A stretch of DNA of 64,000 nt, from NCBI GenBank assembly GCA_031291305.1, contig JARLJH010000058.1:62001-126000 (forward strand), read 5' to 3'. Source of the DNA: Rhodoferax sp. Its GTDB lineage: Bacteria; Pseudomonadota; Gammaproteobacteria; Burkholderiales; Burkholderiaceae_C. The notes under the pieces were generated by a model, which worked only from the letters and a program-made list of their open reading frames with translations, was not told the origin of the DNA and searched no databases. The stretch's first letter is position 1, and each line of letters opens with the position of its first letter. This document shows positions 19,695 to 29,111 of this stretch, piece after piece. The position numbers and the translations under genes were made by a program.

Positions 19695-21026
19695 TTACAG
19701 GATGTAACGGCTCAAATCTTCGTTTTTGCTGAGCTCAGCCAGGCGCGACTCCACATACGCGGCATCCACCTGCACGCTCTGACCGGTGAGGCCGCTGGCA
19801 TTGAAGCTCACTTCTTCGAGCAGGCGCTCCATCACTGTGGACAGTCGACGCGCGCCGATGTTTTCCGTGCGCTCATTCACATCAAATGCAATCTGCGCCA
19901 GCCGCGTGATGCCTTCATCAGTGAAACCCAAGCTGACCTGCTCTGTCGCCAACAAAGCCTCATACTGCTTGACCAGAGAGGCGTGAGTCTGCGTCAGGAT
20001 CGCCACAAAATCCTCGACGGACAGAGAGGACAACTCGACCCGAATCGGGAACCGGCCCTGGAGCTCGGGAATCAGATCGCTGGGCTTGCTCAGATGGAAT
20101 GCCCCAGAGGCAATGAACAGAATGTGATCGGTCTTCACGGTGCCGTACTTGGTGGACACCGAGGTCCCCTCCACCAGCGGCAGCAAATCGCGCTGCACGC
20201 CCTGGCGAGACACTTCAGCGCTGCCGCTTTCCGCGCGCGAGGTGACCTTGTCAATCTCGTCGATGAAAACGATGCCGTTTTGCTCCAGCATGTGCAAGGC
20301 CTGGGTCTTGATGTCCTCTTCGTTCACCAGCTTGGCGGCTTCTTCATCGGTCAACAATTTCAGCGCCTCGCCAATCTTCAGCTTGCGCGTCTGCTTCTTG
20401 GGCTGGTTAAGCTGACCGAACATGCCGCGCAATTGTTCAGTCATTTCTTCCATGCCCGCCGGGCCCATGATTTCCATGTGCGGGGCAGCCTGTGCCACAT
20501 CCACTTCAATTTCCCGATCATTGAGCTGGCCTTCCCGCAGTTTTTTGCGAAAAGTCTGGCGCGCAGCGCTTTCAGGCTCTTTGGCCTCCAATACGCCAAA
20601 TTCCTGGCGTGGCATGGGAATCAGAATATCCAGAACCCGCTCTTCAGCAGCGTCTTCGGCACGCGAGCGCATTTTGTGCATCTCGGTCTGACGGGTCTGC
20701 TTGACCGCCACATCGGCCAAATCGCGGATGATCGAATCCACATCCTTGCCCACATAGCCGACTTCGGTGAACTTGGTGGCTTCGACCTTGATAAAGGGTG
20801 CATCCGAGAGGCGCGCCAGACGCCGGGCGATTTCTGTTTTGCCGACACCCGTGGGGCCAATCATCAAAATATTCTTGGGGGTGATTTCACTGCGCAGATC
20901 ACCGTCCACCTGCTGGCGGCGCCAACGGTTGCGCAGCGCAATGGCCACAGCCCGCTTGGCCTGATGCTGACCAACGATATGTTTGTCGAGTTCGGAGACG
21001 ATTTCCTGGGGGGTCAAAGAGGACAT
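19695..21026 (-). CDS. hslU: ATP-dependent protease ATPase subunit HslU (ClpY)
   Basis: An AAA+ unfoldase of 443 residues that feeds substrates to HslV. Walker A GPTGVGKT is at 57-64, the pore motif GYVG follows ([12 protein letters not shown]), the I domain spans roughly 110-240, and Walker [10 protein letters not shown] lies beyond it. The C-terminal EDLSRYIL carries the short tail that activates HslV. It follows hslV after an unusually large 140-bp gap holding REP-like repeats. Confidence 0.98.
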   Translation of the reverse strand: MSSLTPQEIVSELDKHIVGQHQAKRAVAIALRNRWRRQQVDGDLRSEITPKNILMIGPTGVGKTEIARRLARLSDAPFIKVEATKFTEVGYVGKDVDSIIRDLADVAVKQTRQTEMHKMRSRAEDAAEERVLDILIPMPRQEFGVLEAKEPESAARQTFRKKLREGQLNDREIEVDVAQAAPHMEIMGPAGMEEMTEQLRGMFGQLNQPKKQTRKLKIGEALKLLTDEEAAKLVNEEDIKTQALHMLEQNGIVFIDEIDKVTSRAESGSAEVSRQGVQRDLLPLVEGTSVSTKYGTVKTDHILFIASGAFHLSKPSDLIPELQGRFPIRVELSSLSVEDFVAILTQTHASLVKQYEALLATEQVSLGFTDEGITRLAQIAFDVNERTENIGARRLSTVMERLLEEVSFNASGLTGQSVQVDAAYVESRLAELSKNEDLSRYIL

Positions 21027-21068
21027 TTATGGATCAGTTGAGGATAGTGTCGGTCTGGGGTAAAAAAT

Positions 21069-21164
21069 CTTGGTCTGTCCCGCAAGGTGGACAGCCGGAC
21101 ATCCGACGAAATGTTGGGGACAGAGCAAAGTTCACTTCGTGTAACTCTTGGTCTGTCCCGCAAA
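21069..21164. repeat. REP-like GGGACAGA/TCTGTCCC repeats in the hslV-hslU gap
   Basis: A 52-bp element at 21,113-21,164 begins GTTGGGGACAGAG and ends GGTCTGTCCCGCAAA; its ends are imperfect inverted repeats. A half copy (CTTGGTCTGTCCCGCAA) lies at 21,069-21,085. The full element matches the one at 26,993-27,044 with three differences. Such GGGACAGA palindromes are typical of REP sequences mobilised by RAYT-type transposases; no such transposase is in this window. Confidence 0.75.
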
Positions 21165-21166
21165 GA

Positions 21167-21712
21167 TTAGAGACTCTCAATCGTGTGGTTCATGTTGGTG
21201 TAGATGCAGATCTCGCCGGCAATTTCAAGCGATTTCTTGACCATCTCGGTGGCCGACAACTCCGTATTGTTGAGCATGGCGATAGCTGCGGCCTGCGCAT
21301 AAGCACCGCCCGATCCAATGGCCACAATGCCGTTTTCCGGCTCCAGCACGTCGCCATTGCCGGTGATGATCAGCGAGGCCTCCAGGTCAGCCACCGCCAA
21401 CATGGCTTCCAAGCGGCGCAACACGCGGTCAGTGCGCCAGTCCTTGGTCAGTTCAATGGCGGCGCGCACCAGGTGCCCCTGATGTTTTTCCAGTTTGGCC
21501 TCGAAGCGTTCAAACAGGGTAAAGGCGTCGGCCGTGGCCCCGGCAAAACCCGCCAACACCTTGCCATGGTAGAGCTTGCGCACTTTGCGCGCTGTGCCTT
21601 TGACCACGATATTGCCCAGCGTCACCTGCCCATCACCGCCAATGGCCACCTGCACACCCTGAGGCGTTTGGCGGCGCACACTGATAATCGTAGTTCCGTG
21701 AAATTGTTCCAT
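21167..21712 (-). CDS. hslV: ATP-dependent protease proteolytic subunit HslV (ClpQ)
   Basis: A proteasome-beta-like threonine peptidase of 181 residues. The propeptide MEQFHG precedes the mature N-terminus TTIISVRR, whose first Thr (residue 7) is the nucleophile. [15 protein letters not shown] and [17 protein letters not shown] are family signatures. The propeptide is a few residues longer than the E. coli one. It lies 16 bp downstream of the STAS-domain gene and forms the HslVU protease with the next gene. Confidence 0.97.
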   Translation of the reverse strand: MEQFHGTTIISVRRQTPQGVQVAIGGDGQVTLGNIVVKGTARKVRKLYHGKVLAGFAGATADAFTLFERFEAKLEKHQGHLVRAAIELTKDWRTDRVLRRLEAMLAVADLEASLIITGNGDVLEPENGIVAIGSGGAYAQAAAIAMLNNTELSATEMVKKSLEIAGEICIYTNMNHTIESL

Positions 21713-21728
21713 GACGCTGTAGGGTTTC

Positions 21729-23453
21729 CTAGTTGGCCTTCACCGTGACTCGCGCGTGCTCGTTAATACCGATCAAATTAAAAAACGCGGCCACCAGATG
21801 CGGCAAGCAGCAAAACTCAATTTTTTGCCCGCGGGCTTGCGCACTGGCAACCCAATTAAGAATGCTGCCCGCCGCCGAAAAATCTACTCGGACCAAACTT
21901 TCGCAACTGACCAGCAGGTCTCCGTCCAACTGCAAGGCAGATTGCAGCGGTGTCAACTCAGCCGCAACGGTACCCAGTACGTCACCGACGAGTTCGACCC
22001 GATTGGCGCTGGCATTCACAAATGGCATGGCCTCCGTCAAGTTTTCAGATACCGTGTTCTGCTGGTTGTCGTCTTTCGCCCAGTCCATCACCTGTGAGGT
22101 CCGATATGACCCGTAAGCGCGATGGCAGCGCGCGCTTTGCCAGGCGGGCGGAGAGACTTCGTAAGTGATGCAATAGTCCATCGACACCAGTTCAAACTCT
22201 TCCTGCGATCCTAGAACACGCAACGCATTCATTCGCAGTTGCCACCAAAACTGCGCCACCTGTCGGTCACCTACCGGGGTGTTGACTCGCAACAATCCGT
22301 CAAGCATCTCAAGGTTCTCAAATTGCAGGGTCAAGGGTTGATCACACCACCCCTCCATCACGCTGGACAATGCCTCAGCTGCCTCCGGCGTGATGATTTT
22401 CAACGCCTGCCAATCCAGCCGGGTATGCGGGCGACCGGTGACCACACAGGCCTGCAACCGATCCACCGAAGGTATGTCAAGCACCGCCGGAGAATGCCAC
22501 ACGACAAAGCCTGCAGTAGCCGAAGAAGGCTGAGCTGGAGACCGGATGCTCATGACAGCATCAACGGGCTGCTGTACAGAAATCAGACTGGGTGCCCCAC
22601 GACCTGATCGTTGAGCATAGTCCATAGCCAGTTGGTCGTATTTGGTTTGCTGGCCGGTGGTTCGGTACATATCCAACAAGGCGGTAATCCAGATGTCTCT
22701 TGACACCTGTTCTGCATTACCTTTGAGCGCGAGAGTCAGCACCGACTCAGCGCCCTCGTCATCACCGTTGGCAAAACGGATGGCGGCATCTTCCAGCACC
22801 GGATCTGACAGAGACTGCCCCATGTCGATCGACTCCATCATGGAACTTGAAAAGCCGCTACCCATCACGGAATTTCCAGCATGGCGTGATGTTTGACTTC
22901 GTGACTTGTCTGCTAATTTGTCCGCGCGATGGGCTGGCGGGGCGTTGCTGCGCACAGTCAACGTCGACTCGCCCAAATTGGTCTGCATGGTCGGCGCAAA
23001 AGTGTTGCATGTATCCAACTGGGACGCACCGGACTCGGATGCAGGCACTGGCTGCGGCTTACTAGGTGACACGGTCTCGGTAGGTCTGCTCTGCTGCCCT
23101 TTCCACCACTGTTTGGACATCTGGGCCTCAATCTCATCAATTTTCTTCAATGTAGACTGACGTCCTCCGGATGCCGCAAACCCTGATGTGTCCTGATAAA
23201 ACGAAGGACGAGCCGCCAGTTCGGACAACGCATCGGGCGAAGCTTCGCGCAGCTTACGCAACTGGCTGAATTCACGCTGACGCACCGCGTCGTTGTGCGC
23301 CTTGCGTGCAATCATCCGCTTAATCGCCTGTTTACCAGATACACCTTCATCGGGCGCATCGGAGACGCTGTTCAACTTGGAGTTGGCAGGTGGACTACGC
23401 ACCAAACTGGCAACTTTTGCCAACAATCCGGATGGAGTGTCTTTGGTCACCAT
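21729..23453 (-). CDS. Large STAS-domain protein of unknown role
   Basis: About 574 residues. The C-terminal ~90 residues ([40 protein letters not shown]) look like an NTP-binding/anti-sigma-antagonist STAS domain, and a second STAS-like segment seems to lie near residues 325-395. The first ~210 residues are polar, low-complexity and probably disordered; residues about 220-275 form helical repeats ([16 protein letters not shown]) of TPR type. A TTG lies just before the chosen ATG at 23453, which has AAGGTG upstream. It sits between dksA and hslV on the same strand. No enzymatic motif is seen, so a scaffold or signalling role is only a guess. Confidence 0.75.
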   Translation of the reverse strand: MVTKDTPSGLLAKVASLVRSPPANSKLNSVSDAPDEGVSGKQAIKRMIARKAHNDAVRQREFSQLRKLREASPDALSELAARPSFYQDTSGFAASGGRQSTLKKIDEIEAQMSKQWWKGQQSRPTETVSPSKPQPVPASESGASQLDTCNTFAPTMQTNLGESTLTVRSNAPPAHRADKLADKSRSQTSRHAGNSVMGSGFSSSMMESIDMGQSLSDPVLEDAAIRFANGDDEGAESVLTLALKGNAEQVSRDIWITALLDMYRTTGQQTKYDQLAMDYAQRSGRGAPSLISVQQPVDAVMSIRSPAQPSSATAGFVVWHSPAVLDIPSVDRLQACVVTGRPHTRLDWQALKIITPEAAEALSSVMEGWCDQPLTLQFENLEMLDGLLRVNTPVGDRQVAQFWWQLRMNALRVLGSQEEFELVSMDYCITYEVSPPAWQSARCHRAYGSYRTSQVMDWAKDDNQQNTVSENLTEAMPFVNASANRVELVGDVLGTVAAELTPLQSALQLDGDLLVSCESLVRVDFSAAGSILNWVASAQARGQKIEFCCLPHLVAAFFNLIGINEHARVTVKAN

Positions 23454-23492
23454 CAATTCACCTTGTGCAAGCCACCCTACCGGCGCACAGCA

Positions 23493-24524
23493 TCAGTCCC
23501 CAAACATCTTTTGCTTGAGTTCGCGTCGCTGTTGCGCTTCCAACGACAGGTTGGCGGTAGGCCGCGCCAGCAAGCGCCCGACACCGATGGGTTCGCCGGT
23601 TTCGTCGCAATAACCATAGTCGCCTGCATCAATGCGATTGATGGACTGCTCGATCTTCTTGAGCAGCTTGCGTTCACGGTCACGTGTGCGTAGCTCCAGT
23701 GCATGCTCTTCTTCGATGGTGGCACGGTCGGCTGGATCTGGCACCACCACGGTGTCTTCGCGCAGATGCTCGGTAGTTTCACCGGCATTGCTCAAAATAT
23801 CATTCTTGAGCGACACCAGCTTGAGGCGAAAGAACGCCATCTGGGTGTCATTCATGTAGTCGTCGTCCGACATGGCCAAAACCTCGGCATCCGTCAGCTC
23901 AGCCACCGACTTCTTCTTCCAGTTGTTAGCCAGTTTCGGGTCTTTTTTGATTGCCGAGGCCAGTGGCGACACGATGGGTTGCACCGTGGTCATCTGGGTA
24001 AAACTGGCTTTGGCAGCAGTGGAAGCAACAGACTGCGCCATTGATGGCACGGTCAGTTGAGCCAGTCGCGACGAGGGGCGGCCAGAACGCACGGGAACTC
24101 CCAGCGAAGTCATGGGAGGTGCGACAGATGAAGTTTTTGAATCGGTCACAGCTTCCACGGACTGGCTAGCTTTGGCGGTTTTAACAGAGGACATCACGGT
24201 TTCAATTGGATCAATGGTGGGCACGGGGTCAGACTTCTTTTTTGTACGAGGCGCAACCGGCTGAGAGGCCGGCATGGCGCGGGCAGGCTCGGCTTCTCTT
24301 GCCGATGCCACTTTTTTGATTACTGGCGCCTTGGCGACTGTTTTTTCCGGTGGTTTAACAACCGACTTCGTCACAGGACTGGCTGCGATTTTGCTGACAG
24401 ATTTGGGAGACACATCCGATTTTTTGATCGGCGCCGATGCTGCGGCTTTCACGGTAGAGGCTGACTTGACAGCGGCAATCGCCTTGGCGGGTGCAGCTTT
24501 CGGTTTGACGGCTGGCGCTTTCAC
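23493..24524 (-). CDS. dksA: DksA/TraR-family RNA polymerase-binding protein with long N-terminal extension
   Basis: 343 residues, about twice the usual ~150. The C-terminal ~140 residues match DksA: the coiled coil with the DxxDxA-type tip (VVVPDPADRATIEEE) and the globular end YGYCDETGEPIGVGRLLARPTA. Only one Cys of the four-Cys zinc site remains (C306); the others are Thr, Ser and Ala. The first ~200 residues are Ala/Lys/Pro/Ser-rich and histone-H1-like, with no domain. DksA binds the secondary channel of RNA polymerase with ppGpp. Whether the extension is translated from the first ATG is not certain; later ATGs exist (such as MTTVQPIV and MSDDDYMND). Confidence 0.88.
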   Translation of the reverse strand: MKAPAVKPKAAPAKAIAAVKSASTVKAAASAPIKKSDVSPKSVSKIAASPVTKSVVKPPEKTVAKAPVIKKVASAREAEPARAMPASQPVAPRTKKKSDPVPTIDPIETVMSSVKTAKASQSVEAVTDSKTSSVAPPMTSLGVPVRSGRPSSRLAQLTVPSMAQSVASTAAKASFTQMTTVQPIVSPLASAIKKDPKLANNWKKKSVAELTDAEVLAMSDDDYMNDTQMAFFRLKLVSLKNDILSNAGETTEHLREDTVVVPDPADRATIEEEHALELRTRDRERKLLKKIEQSINRIDAGDYGYCDETGEPIGVGRLLARPTANLSLEAQQRRELKQKMFGD

Positions 24525-24698
24525 GGGTTGTCTCCTGACGGTTTTTTCTCTGTCTGGGAATGTGAGCAGGATGCTGCCAACTTGTCAGCTGGCGCCTTTT
24601 CTTCGGCGCGCGAGTGTACTGGCGCAGCCGCTGAAAAACCCATGAGTTGCAAAAGCGAGACAAACATCATCCATCCGGGGCACGGTTAAAAGACAAAT

Positions 24699-25748
24699 TC
24701 AGACAAGGCTCTGCTCCATCCCTTGCAAAAAAATGTCCTGGGGCAAATCAATACCGATAAACACCATTTTGCTACAACGCTTTTCCCCGGCAGCCCAGGC
24801 TGGCCCGAGATCGCTTCCCATGAGTTGGTGCACTCCCTGAAAAATCACCTTACGGTCGGTGCTTTTCATATACAGCACGCCTTTGTAGCGCAACATGCGG
24901 GGGCCATAAATGTTGACAATGGCCCCCAGAAAGTCTTCCAGCTTGGCGGGGTCAAACGCGCGGTCGGAGCGAAACACAAAGCTTTTCACGTCGTCGTCAT
25001 GGGCATGGTGGTGACTGTGCTGGTGCGACGGGTGATTGCAGGTCTCGCCGGGCGCGTGGTTGTGCCCCGCATGATCATGGTCGTGGTCGTCTTCCTTGAG
25101 GAAATCCGGGTCGATGTCGAGTTTGGTGTTGAGGTTGAAACCACGCAGGTCAAACACCTCGCTCAAAGCCACTTCGCCAAAATGCACGGCTTTTTGTGGT
25201 GCGCGCGGGTTCATGTGTTTCAAGCGGTGCTGCAGGTCCGCCACCTCTTCAGCAGACACCAGGTCGGTTTTGCTGATGAAGATTTGGTCGGCAAAACCCA
25301 CCTGGCGGCGCGCTTCCTGGCGATCATCGAGCTGTTGGTTGGCGTGTTTGGCGTCCACCAGCGTCAGGATCGAGTCCAGCAAATAACTCTCGGCAATCTC
25401 GTCGTCCATGAAAAACGTCTGCGCGACTGGCCCCGGATCAGCCACCCCGGTGGTCTCGATCACCACCCGGTCAAAGTCCAGTAAGCCCTTGCGTTTTTTG
25501 GCGGCCAGCAATTGCAGGGCCTCGCGCAAGTCTTCACGGATGGTGCAGCAGATGCAACCGTTGCTCATCTGGATGATCTGCTCTTTGGAGTCGGTCACCA
25601 GAATGTCGTTGTCGATGTTTTCCTCGCCAAACTCGTTCTCGATGATGGCGATTTTTTGGCCGTGCGCCTCGGACAACACGCGTTTGAGAAGCGTGGTTTT
25701 CCCCGAGCCGAGGAAACCGGTGAGGATGGTGGCGGGTATAAGACTCAT
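24699..25748 (-). CDS. COG0523 (CobW/ZNG1-type) GTP-binding metallochaperone
   Basis: A G3E-family P-loop GTPase of 349 residues. Walker A GFLGSGKTT is at 11-19, the metal-binding CICC motif at 65-68, ETTGVADPGPV is the switch segment and ISKTDLV the guanine-specificity motif. A loop near residues 223-252 is extremely His/Asp-rich (HDHDHAGHNHA, HPSHQHSHHH), a typical zinc- or nickel-binding patch. Members deliver metal to client enzymes or act in cobalamin synthesis; no cobalamin gene is nearby, so a zinc chaperone role is more likely. The 174-bp gap to dksA may hold the dksA promoter. Confidence 0.92.
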   Translation of the reverse strand: MSLIPATILTGFLGSGKTTLLKRVLSEAHGQKIAIIENEFGEENIDNDILVTDSKEQIIQMSNGCICCTIREDLREALQLLAAKKRKGLLDFDRVVIETTGVADPGPVAQTFFMDDEIAESYLLDSILTLVDAKHANQQLDDRQEARRQVGFADQIFISKTDLVSAEEVADLQHRLKHMNPRAPQKAVHFGEVALSEVFDLRGFNLNTKLDIDPDFLKEDDHDHDHAGHNHAPGETCNHPSHQHSHHHAHDDDVKSFVFRSDRAFDPAKLEDFLGAIVNIYGPRMLRYKGVLYMKSTDRKVIFQGVHQLMGSDLGPAWAAGEKRCSKMVFIGIDLPQDIFLQGMEQSLV

Positions 25749-25800
25749 GATGCGGACGTGTTGGAAGGCAGCGAGTGTAACGATGATCGCCTGTCGGTCC

Positions 25801-26982
25801 CTATTTGCGCATGACGACCAGGCCTTTGAGGTACTCGCCTTCCGGGAAGTAAACCGTCATCGGGTGGTCCGGCGCGCCACCCATGCGTTCATGAATATAG
25901 CCGTCCACCCCGGCGTCGCAACCGGCCGAGGCGACGATTTTGTGGAATAGGTCGGCACTGATGCCACCCGAGCAGCTATAGGTAAACAGCACGCCCCCCG
26001 GCTCCAACAACTTGAAAGCCAGCCGATTGATGTCTTTGTAGGCGCGCGCCGCGCGCTCGGCATGGGCCACGGTCGGCGCAAACTTGGGCGGATCGAGCAC
26101 GATGGCATCGAAGCTTCGACCCTGCTCAACAAATTGGCGCAACGAGGCATTCACATCGGCGTCCATGAAGTCCACGCGACTGGCCTCAAAACCGTTCAGC
26201 GCCACATTGGCGGCGGCCTTTTCGAGCGCCGGGCCCGATGAATCGATGGAGGTGACATGCGCCGCACCACCTTGTAGCGCGGCCACAGTGAAGCCGCCGG
26301 TGTAGCAATAACAGTTGAGCACGCGTTGAAATCCAAGCCGCTTCGCGTAGTTATGAAAGCGCTTACGGCTGTCGCGCTGGTCCAGATAAAACCCAGTTTT
26401 GTGGCCCTCGGCGATGTTCACCGCCAGTTGCCAGTCATGCTCCTGCAGCAGCAGTTCGACATCGCCCTGCCCGCGCAGCCAGCCGGTGGCCTCAGGCAGG
26501 CCTTCGAGCGTGCGGCTGCTGGCGTCAGAGCGTTCATACAGCTTGGTCAGCCCGGTGGCAGCCAGCAGGGCATCGGCAATCTCGTCTTTCCAGCGCTCCA
26601 CGCCCGCCGAGGTGAATTGCGCCACCAGCGTGTCAGCGTAGCGATCAACGATCAGCCCGGGCAGTCCATCCGATTCGCCATGCACCAGTCTCACACCATT
26701 GCTTTGTATGTCAAATCTGCCTCTAGCCCTTATGGATTCTGCGCAAGAAGCTATGAAAAACGATGCATCGATGCGCTGCTGCTCATCAAAGCTCCAGACC
26801 CGGGCGCGGATTTTGGAGGCCGGGCTGAACGCCGCCCAGGCCAGAAACTGGCCCTCGGCAGCCTCCACACGCACGGTTTCACCCGCATCACCGCTGCCTT
26901 TGGCGATGGCAGACTCGAAAATCCAGGGGTGGCGGCGCAGGAGAGAGCGCTCCTTGCCGGGGCGCAAACGGATGGTTTTCAT
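25801..26982 (-). CDS. rlmI: 23S rRNA m5C methyltransferase, RlmI family
   Basis: 393 residues with an N-terminal PUA domain (IRLRPGKERSLLRRHPWIF start), a central domain and a C-terminal Rossmann methyltransferase: VLNCYCYTGGFTVAALQGGA is SAM motif I and IVLDPPKFAP is motif IV. RlmI makes m5C1962 in E. coli. DNA at 26,711-26,761, inside the gene, carries the dispersed repeat motif TCTAGCCCTTAT...GAAGCTATGAAAAA, coding an insert around residues 75-92. It lies 52 bp upstream of the cobW-type gene. Confidence 0.93.
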   Translation of the reverse strand: MKTIRLRPGKERSLLRRHPWIFESAIAKGSGDAGETVRVEAAEGQFLAWAAFSPASKIRARVWSFDEQQRIDASFFIASCAESIRARGRFDIQSNGVRLVHGESDGLPGLIVDRYADTLVAQFTSAGVERWKDEIADALLAATGLTKLYERSDASSRTLEGLPEATGWLRGQGDVELLLQEHDWQLAVNIAEGHKTGFYLDQRDSRKRFHNYAKRLGFQRVLNCYCYTGGFTVAALQGGAAHVTSIDSSGPALEKAAANVALNGFEASRVDFMDADVNASLRQFVEQGRSFDAIVLDPPKFAPTVAHAERAARAYKDINRLAFKLLEPGGVLFTYSCSGGISADLFHKIVASAGCDAGVDGYIHERMGGAPDHPMTVYFPEGEYLKGLVVMRK

Positions 26983-26992
26983 CTTTTAATCA

Positions 26993-27044
26993 GTTGGGGA
27001 CAGAGCAAAGTTCGCTGCGCGTAACTCTTGGTCTGTCCCGCAAA
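26993..27044. repeat. REP-like GGGACAGA/TCTGTCCC element
   Basis: A 52-bp element nearly identical (three differences) to that in the hslV-hslU gap, filling almost the entire space between the 103-aa gene and the methyltransferase gene. Its ends TTGGGGACAGA and TCTGTCCCGCAA are imperfectly inverted and could form a hairpin in the mRNA. Confidence 0.75.
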
Positions 27045-27046
27045 CA

Positions 27047-27358
27047 TCAGTAAGTGATCGTCATGGACGGCACGTCCACGCGAATCATCGGCTTGCCCAG
27101 AGCCGAGCTGACCGCTGCCACATAGCCGGCCACCCATTGGGTATCTTTGAACAACGTCGGGCCCGCCGCCTGCGTCACCACCAGCACCTTGTCAGCGGTG
27201 AGAACCTTGCCACTGGCGCGCAGGGGCTCACACTCCAAGTCGATGAATTGCTTGTCAAGCCAGGCGCGCGCCGCATCGTGCGCCAGCGGCGTACCGTCCG
27301 ACACATGAAAGGTGAACTCAATCCCTTTGTCCAACACCACGCTGATTTGCTTTTGCAT
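27047..27358 (-). CDS. Conserved-looking 103-aa protein of unknown function
   Basis: A soluble alpha/beta-looking protein starting MQKQISVVLDKGIEFTFHV and ending MIRVDVPSMTITY. One Cys (LECEPLR), no signal peptide and no recognised motif. It follows xerC after 29 bp on the same strand and shares its base composition, which supports a genuine gene. I cannot assign a function; the xerC-dapF context gives no direct clue. Confidence 0.65.
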   Translation of the reverse strand: MQKQISVVLDKGIEFTFHVSDGTPLAHDAARAWLDKQFIDLECEPLRASGKVLTADKVLVVTQAAGPTLFKDTQWVAGYVAAVSSALGKPMIRVDVPSMTITY

Positions 27359-27387
27359 AAGTCACCCGTCGAATGGTAGAAAACCCG

Positions 27388-28362
27388 TTATTTTGAACCA
27401 CCCGGCTTAAGGCGTGCCCGCGGGTGCGCCGCATCATAGGCTTTGGCGAGGTGCCCAAAGTCCAGCCGGGTATAAATCTGGGTGGTACTGATGTTGGCGT
27501 GGCCCAACAATTCCTGCACGCCGCGCAGGTCACTGCTGGACTGCAGCAGGTGGCTGGCAAATGAGTGGCGCAGCATATGCGGATGCACCGGCACCGGCAG
27601 CCCGGCCTGCAGACTGCGCCCCTGCAGACGCTTCCAGATCGACTGCGCCGACAGGCGCGTGCCGTTGCGGCCAATAAACAGCGCGGTTTGCGGCTCTGCT
27701 TCTGCGGCCTGAGCGGCAGTGCCGGTCAACTGCGGGGGCGGCAAACCTTGATCACGCACTGCCAGCCAGCGCTGTAGGGCCAGGACGGCTTGGGCACCCA
27801 CCGGCACGATGCGCCGCTTGCTACCTTTGCCCAGCACGTGCGCCTCACCCGCCTGCAAATCCACCCAGCCGCGTGCATGGCTGCTGGCCAGCACATCCAA
27901 CCCGGTGACCTCGGCCAGACGCAGGCCACCGCCGTACAGCAGTTCAACCAGAGCCGCGTCACGCGCTTCCAGCCAGGGGTTGGCACTCTCATTGTGGAAG
28001 CGGGCCAATTGCACCGCGTCATCCACATTCAAGGCTTTGGGAAGCGGCTTTCCAGCCTTGGGCGCACGCACGTCCTGCACCGGGTTGCTAGCCACCAGCC
28101 CTTCGCGCCCGAGCCAGGTGTAAAAACCGCGCCAGCCCGACAGGATCAGCGCGATGCCGCGACCGCTGCGCCCACCGCTGTGCATCTGCGCCACCCATCG
28201 CCGGATGTGGCTGGACTGCACCTGCGCCAGCTCAACACCGGCCAGGGCTGCGTTGCTGGCGAGTTTCTCGAGGTCCAGGGCATACAGCGCCACGGTGCGC
28301 TCGGCCAGACGTTTCTCAAACCGTACGTGGTCCAGATAACGCTGAACCAGGGTATCCGTCAT
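27388..28362 (-). CDS. xerC: Tyrosine recombinase XerC
   Basis: A site-specific recombinase of 324 residues resolving chromosome dimers at dif with XerD. The N-terminal SAM-like domain starts LVQRYLDHVRFEKRLAERT; the catalytic domain has the first Arg in YGGGLRLAEV, HMLRHSFASH (His, Arg), LGHANISTTQIYTRL with the nucleophile Tyr. An insertion of ~25 residues around PPPQLTGTAAQAAEAEPQ makes it longer than the usual ~300. It lies 21 bp after the DUF484 gene in the classical dapF-DUF484-xerC order. Confidence 0.96.
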   Translation of the reverse strand: MTDTLVQRYLDHVRFEKRLAERTVALYALDLEKLASNAALAGVELAQVQSSHIRRWVAQMHSGGRSGRGIALILSGWRGFYTWLGREGLVASNPVQDVRAPKAGKPLPKALNVDDAVQLARFHNESANPWLEARDAALVELLYGGGLRLAEVTGLDVLASSHARGWVDLQAGEAHVLGKGSKRRIVPVGAQAVLALQRWLAVRDQGLPPPQLTGTAAQAAEAEPQTALFIGRNGTRLSAQSIWKRLQGRSLQAGLPVPVHPHMLRHSFASHLLQSSSDLRGVQELLGHANISTTQIYTRLDFGHLAKAYDAAHPRARLKPGGSK

Positions 28363-28383
28363 ACCGTGCCCGGCCAGTTGGCT

Positions 28384-29103
28384 CTAGCGCAGCCTGGAGA
28401 GCGCTGCGCTGGTCAGTTCGGCTATGCGTGCCAGAAACTCGGTGCCCATGGTGCTGTTGAAGCGCTGCGCATCGGGCGATGCCAGCACCAGCAAACCAAA
28501 CGCCGGAGTCACACTGCCTTGCGTCCCGCCCGCTTCAGGCAAACCACGCAACGGCAGAATCGCCAGCGAGACCGCTGCCTGCGGCTCGGGCAGCCAATTG
28601 ATGGCCTCCAGCCCAGTGTTGACGCCGCAAAACGGTTCAGTCAGCGAGGTGGCAAAGGACTTGGCATCGTCGCTCACCCCCCAGGCGAAGCTGCAGCCTT
28701 GGTACTGCGGGGCCACGCCCCAGACCTTGATGCCAACCTGCGGCACAGAAAACTGATCCGCCAGCTCATCGGCAATCAACTGCGGCAGCGTCTGCGGGTC
28801 TGCGTTCAAAAACAGCGTGCGTGCCCATTGCAACAGCTTGTCGGACAAGACCATGTTTTCGTTGACGTTGCGGATCATGTCCATGATGCGCTGCTCAAGC
28901 ATGCGGATTTTTTCGCGCAGCAGGGTGGCCTGGCGCTCCTGCAGGCTGACGGCGCGCTGGCTGTGCGGGCTGCTCAGTTGCACGGCCGCCAGCAGCTCGG
29001 CGTGGCGCTCGAAAAAGTCAGGCGTATTGGCCAGATAGTTGGCGATGTCGTCTTCGGTGATCGGGCTGCCGATGGCGCTGGGAAAATGGGGTGCAGTAGT
29101 CAT
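28384..29103 (-). CDS. DUF484 family protein (GAF-like)
   Basis: 239 residues beginning with a helical segment ITEDDIANYLANTPDFFERHAELL, the DUF484 signature, then a coiled coil (SLQERQATLLREKIRMLEQRIMDMI) and a GAF-like domain. Members lie between dapF and xerC in many proteobacteria, exactly as here. Their molecular role is not established. It is 8 bp downstream of dapF and 21 bp upstream of xerC, so it is cotranscribed. Confidence 0.92.
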   Translation of the reverse strand: MTTAPHFPSAIGSPITEDDIANYLANTPDFFERHAELLAAVQLSSPHSQRAVSLQERQATLLREKIRMLEQRIMDMIRNVNENMVLSDKLLQWARTLFLNADPQTLPQLIADELADQFSVPQVGIKVWGVAPQYQGCSFAWGVSDDAKSFATSLTEPFCGVNTGLEAINWLPEPQAAVSLAILPLRGLPEAGGTQGSVTPAFGLLVLASPDAQRFNSTMGTEFLARIAELTSAALSRLR

Positions 29104-29111
29104 GCTTACCT

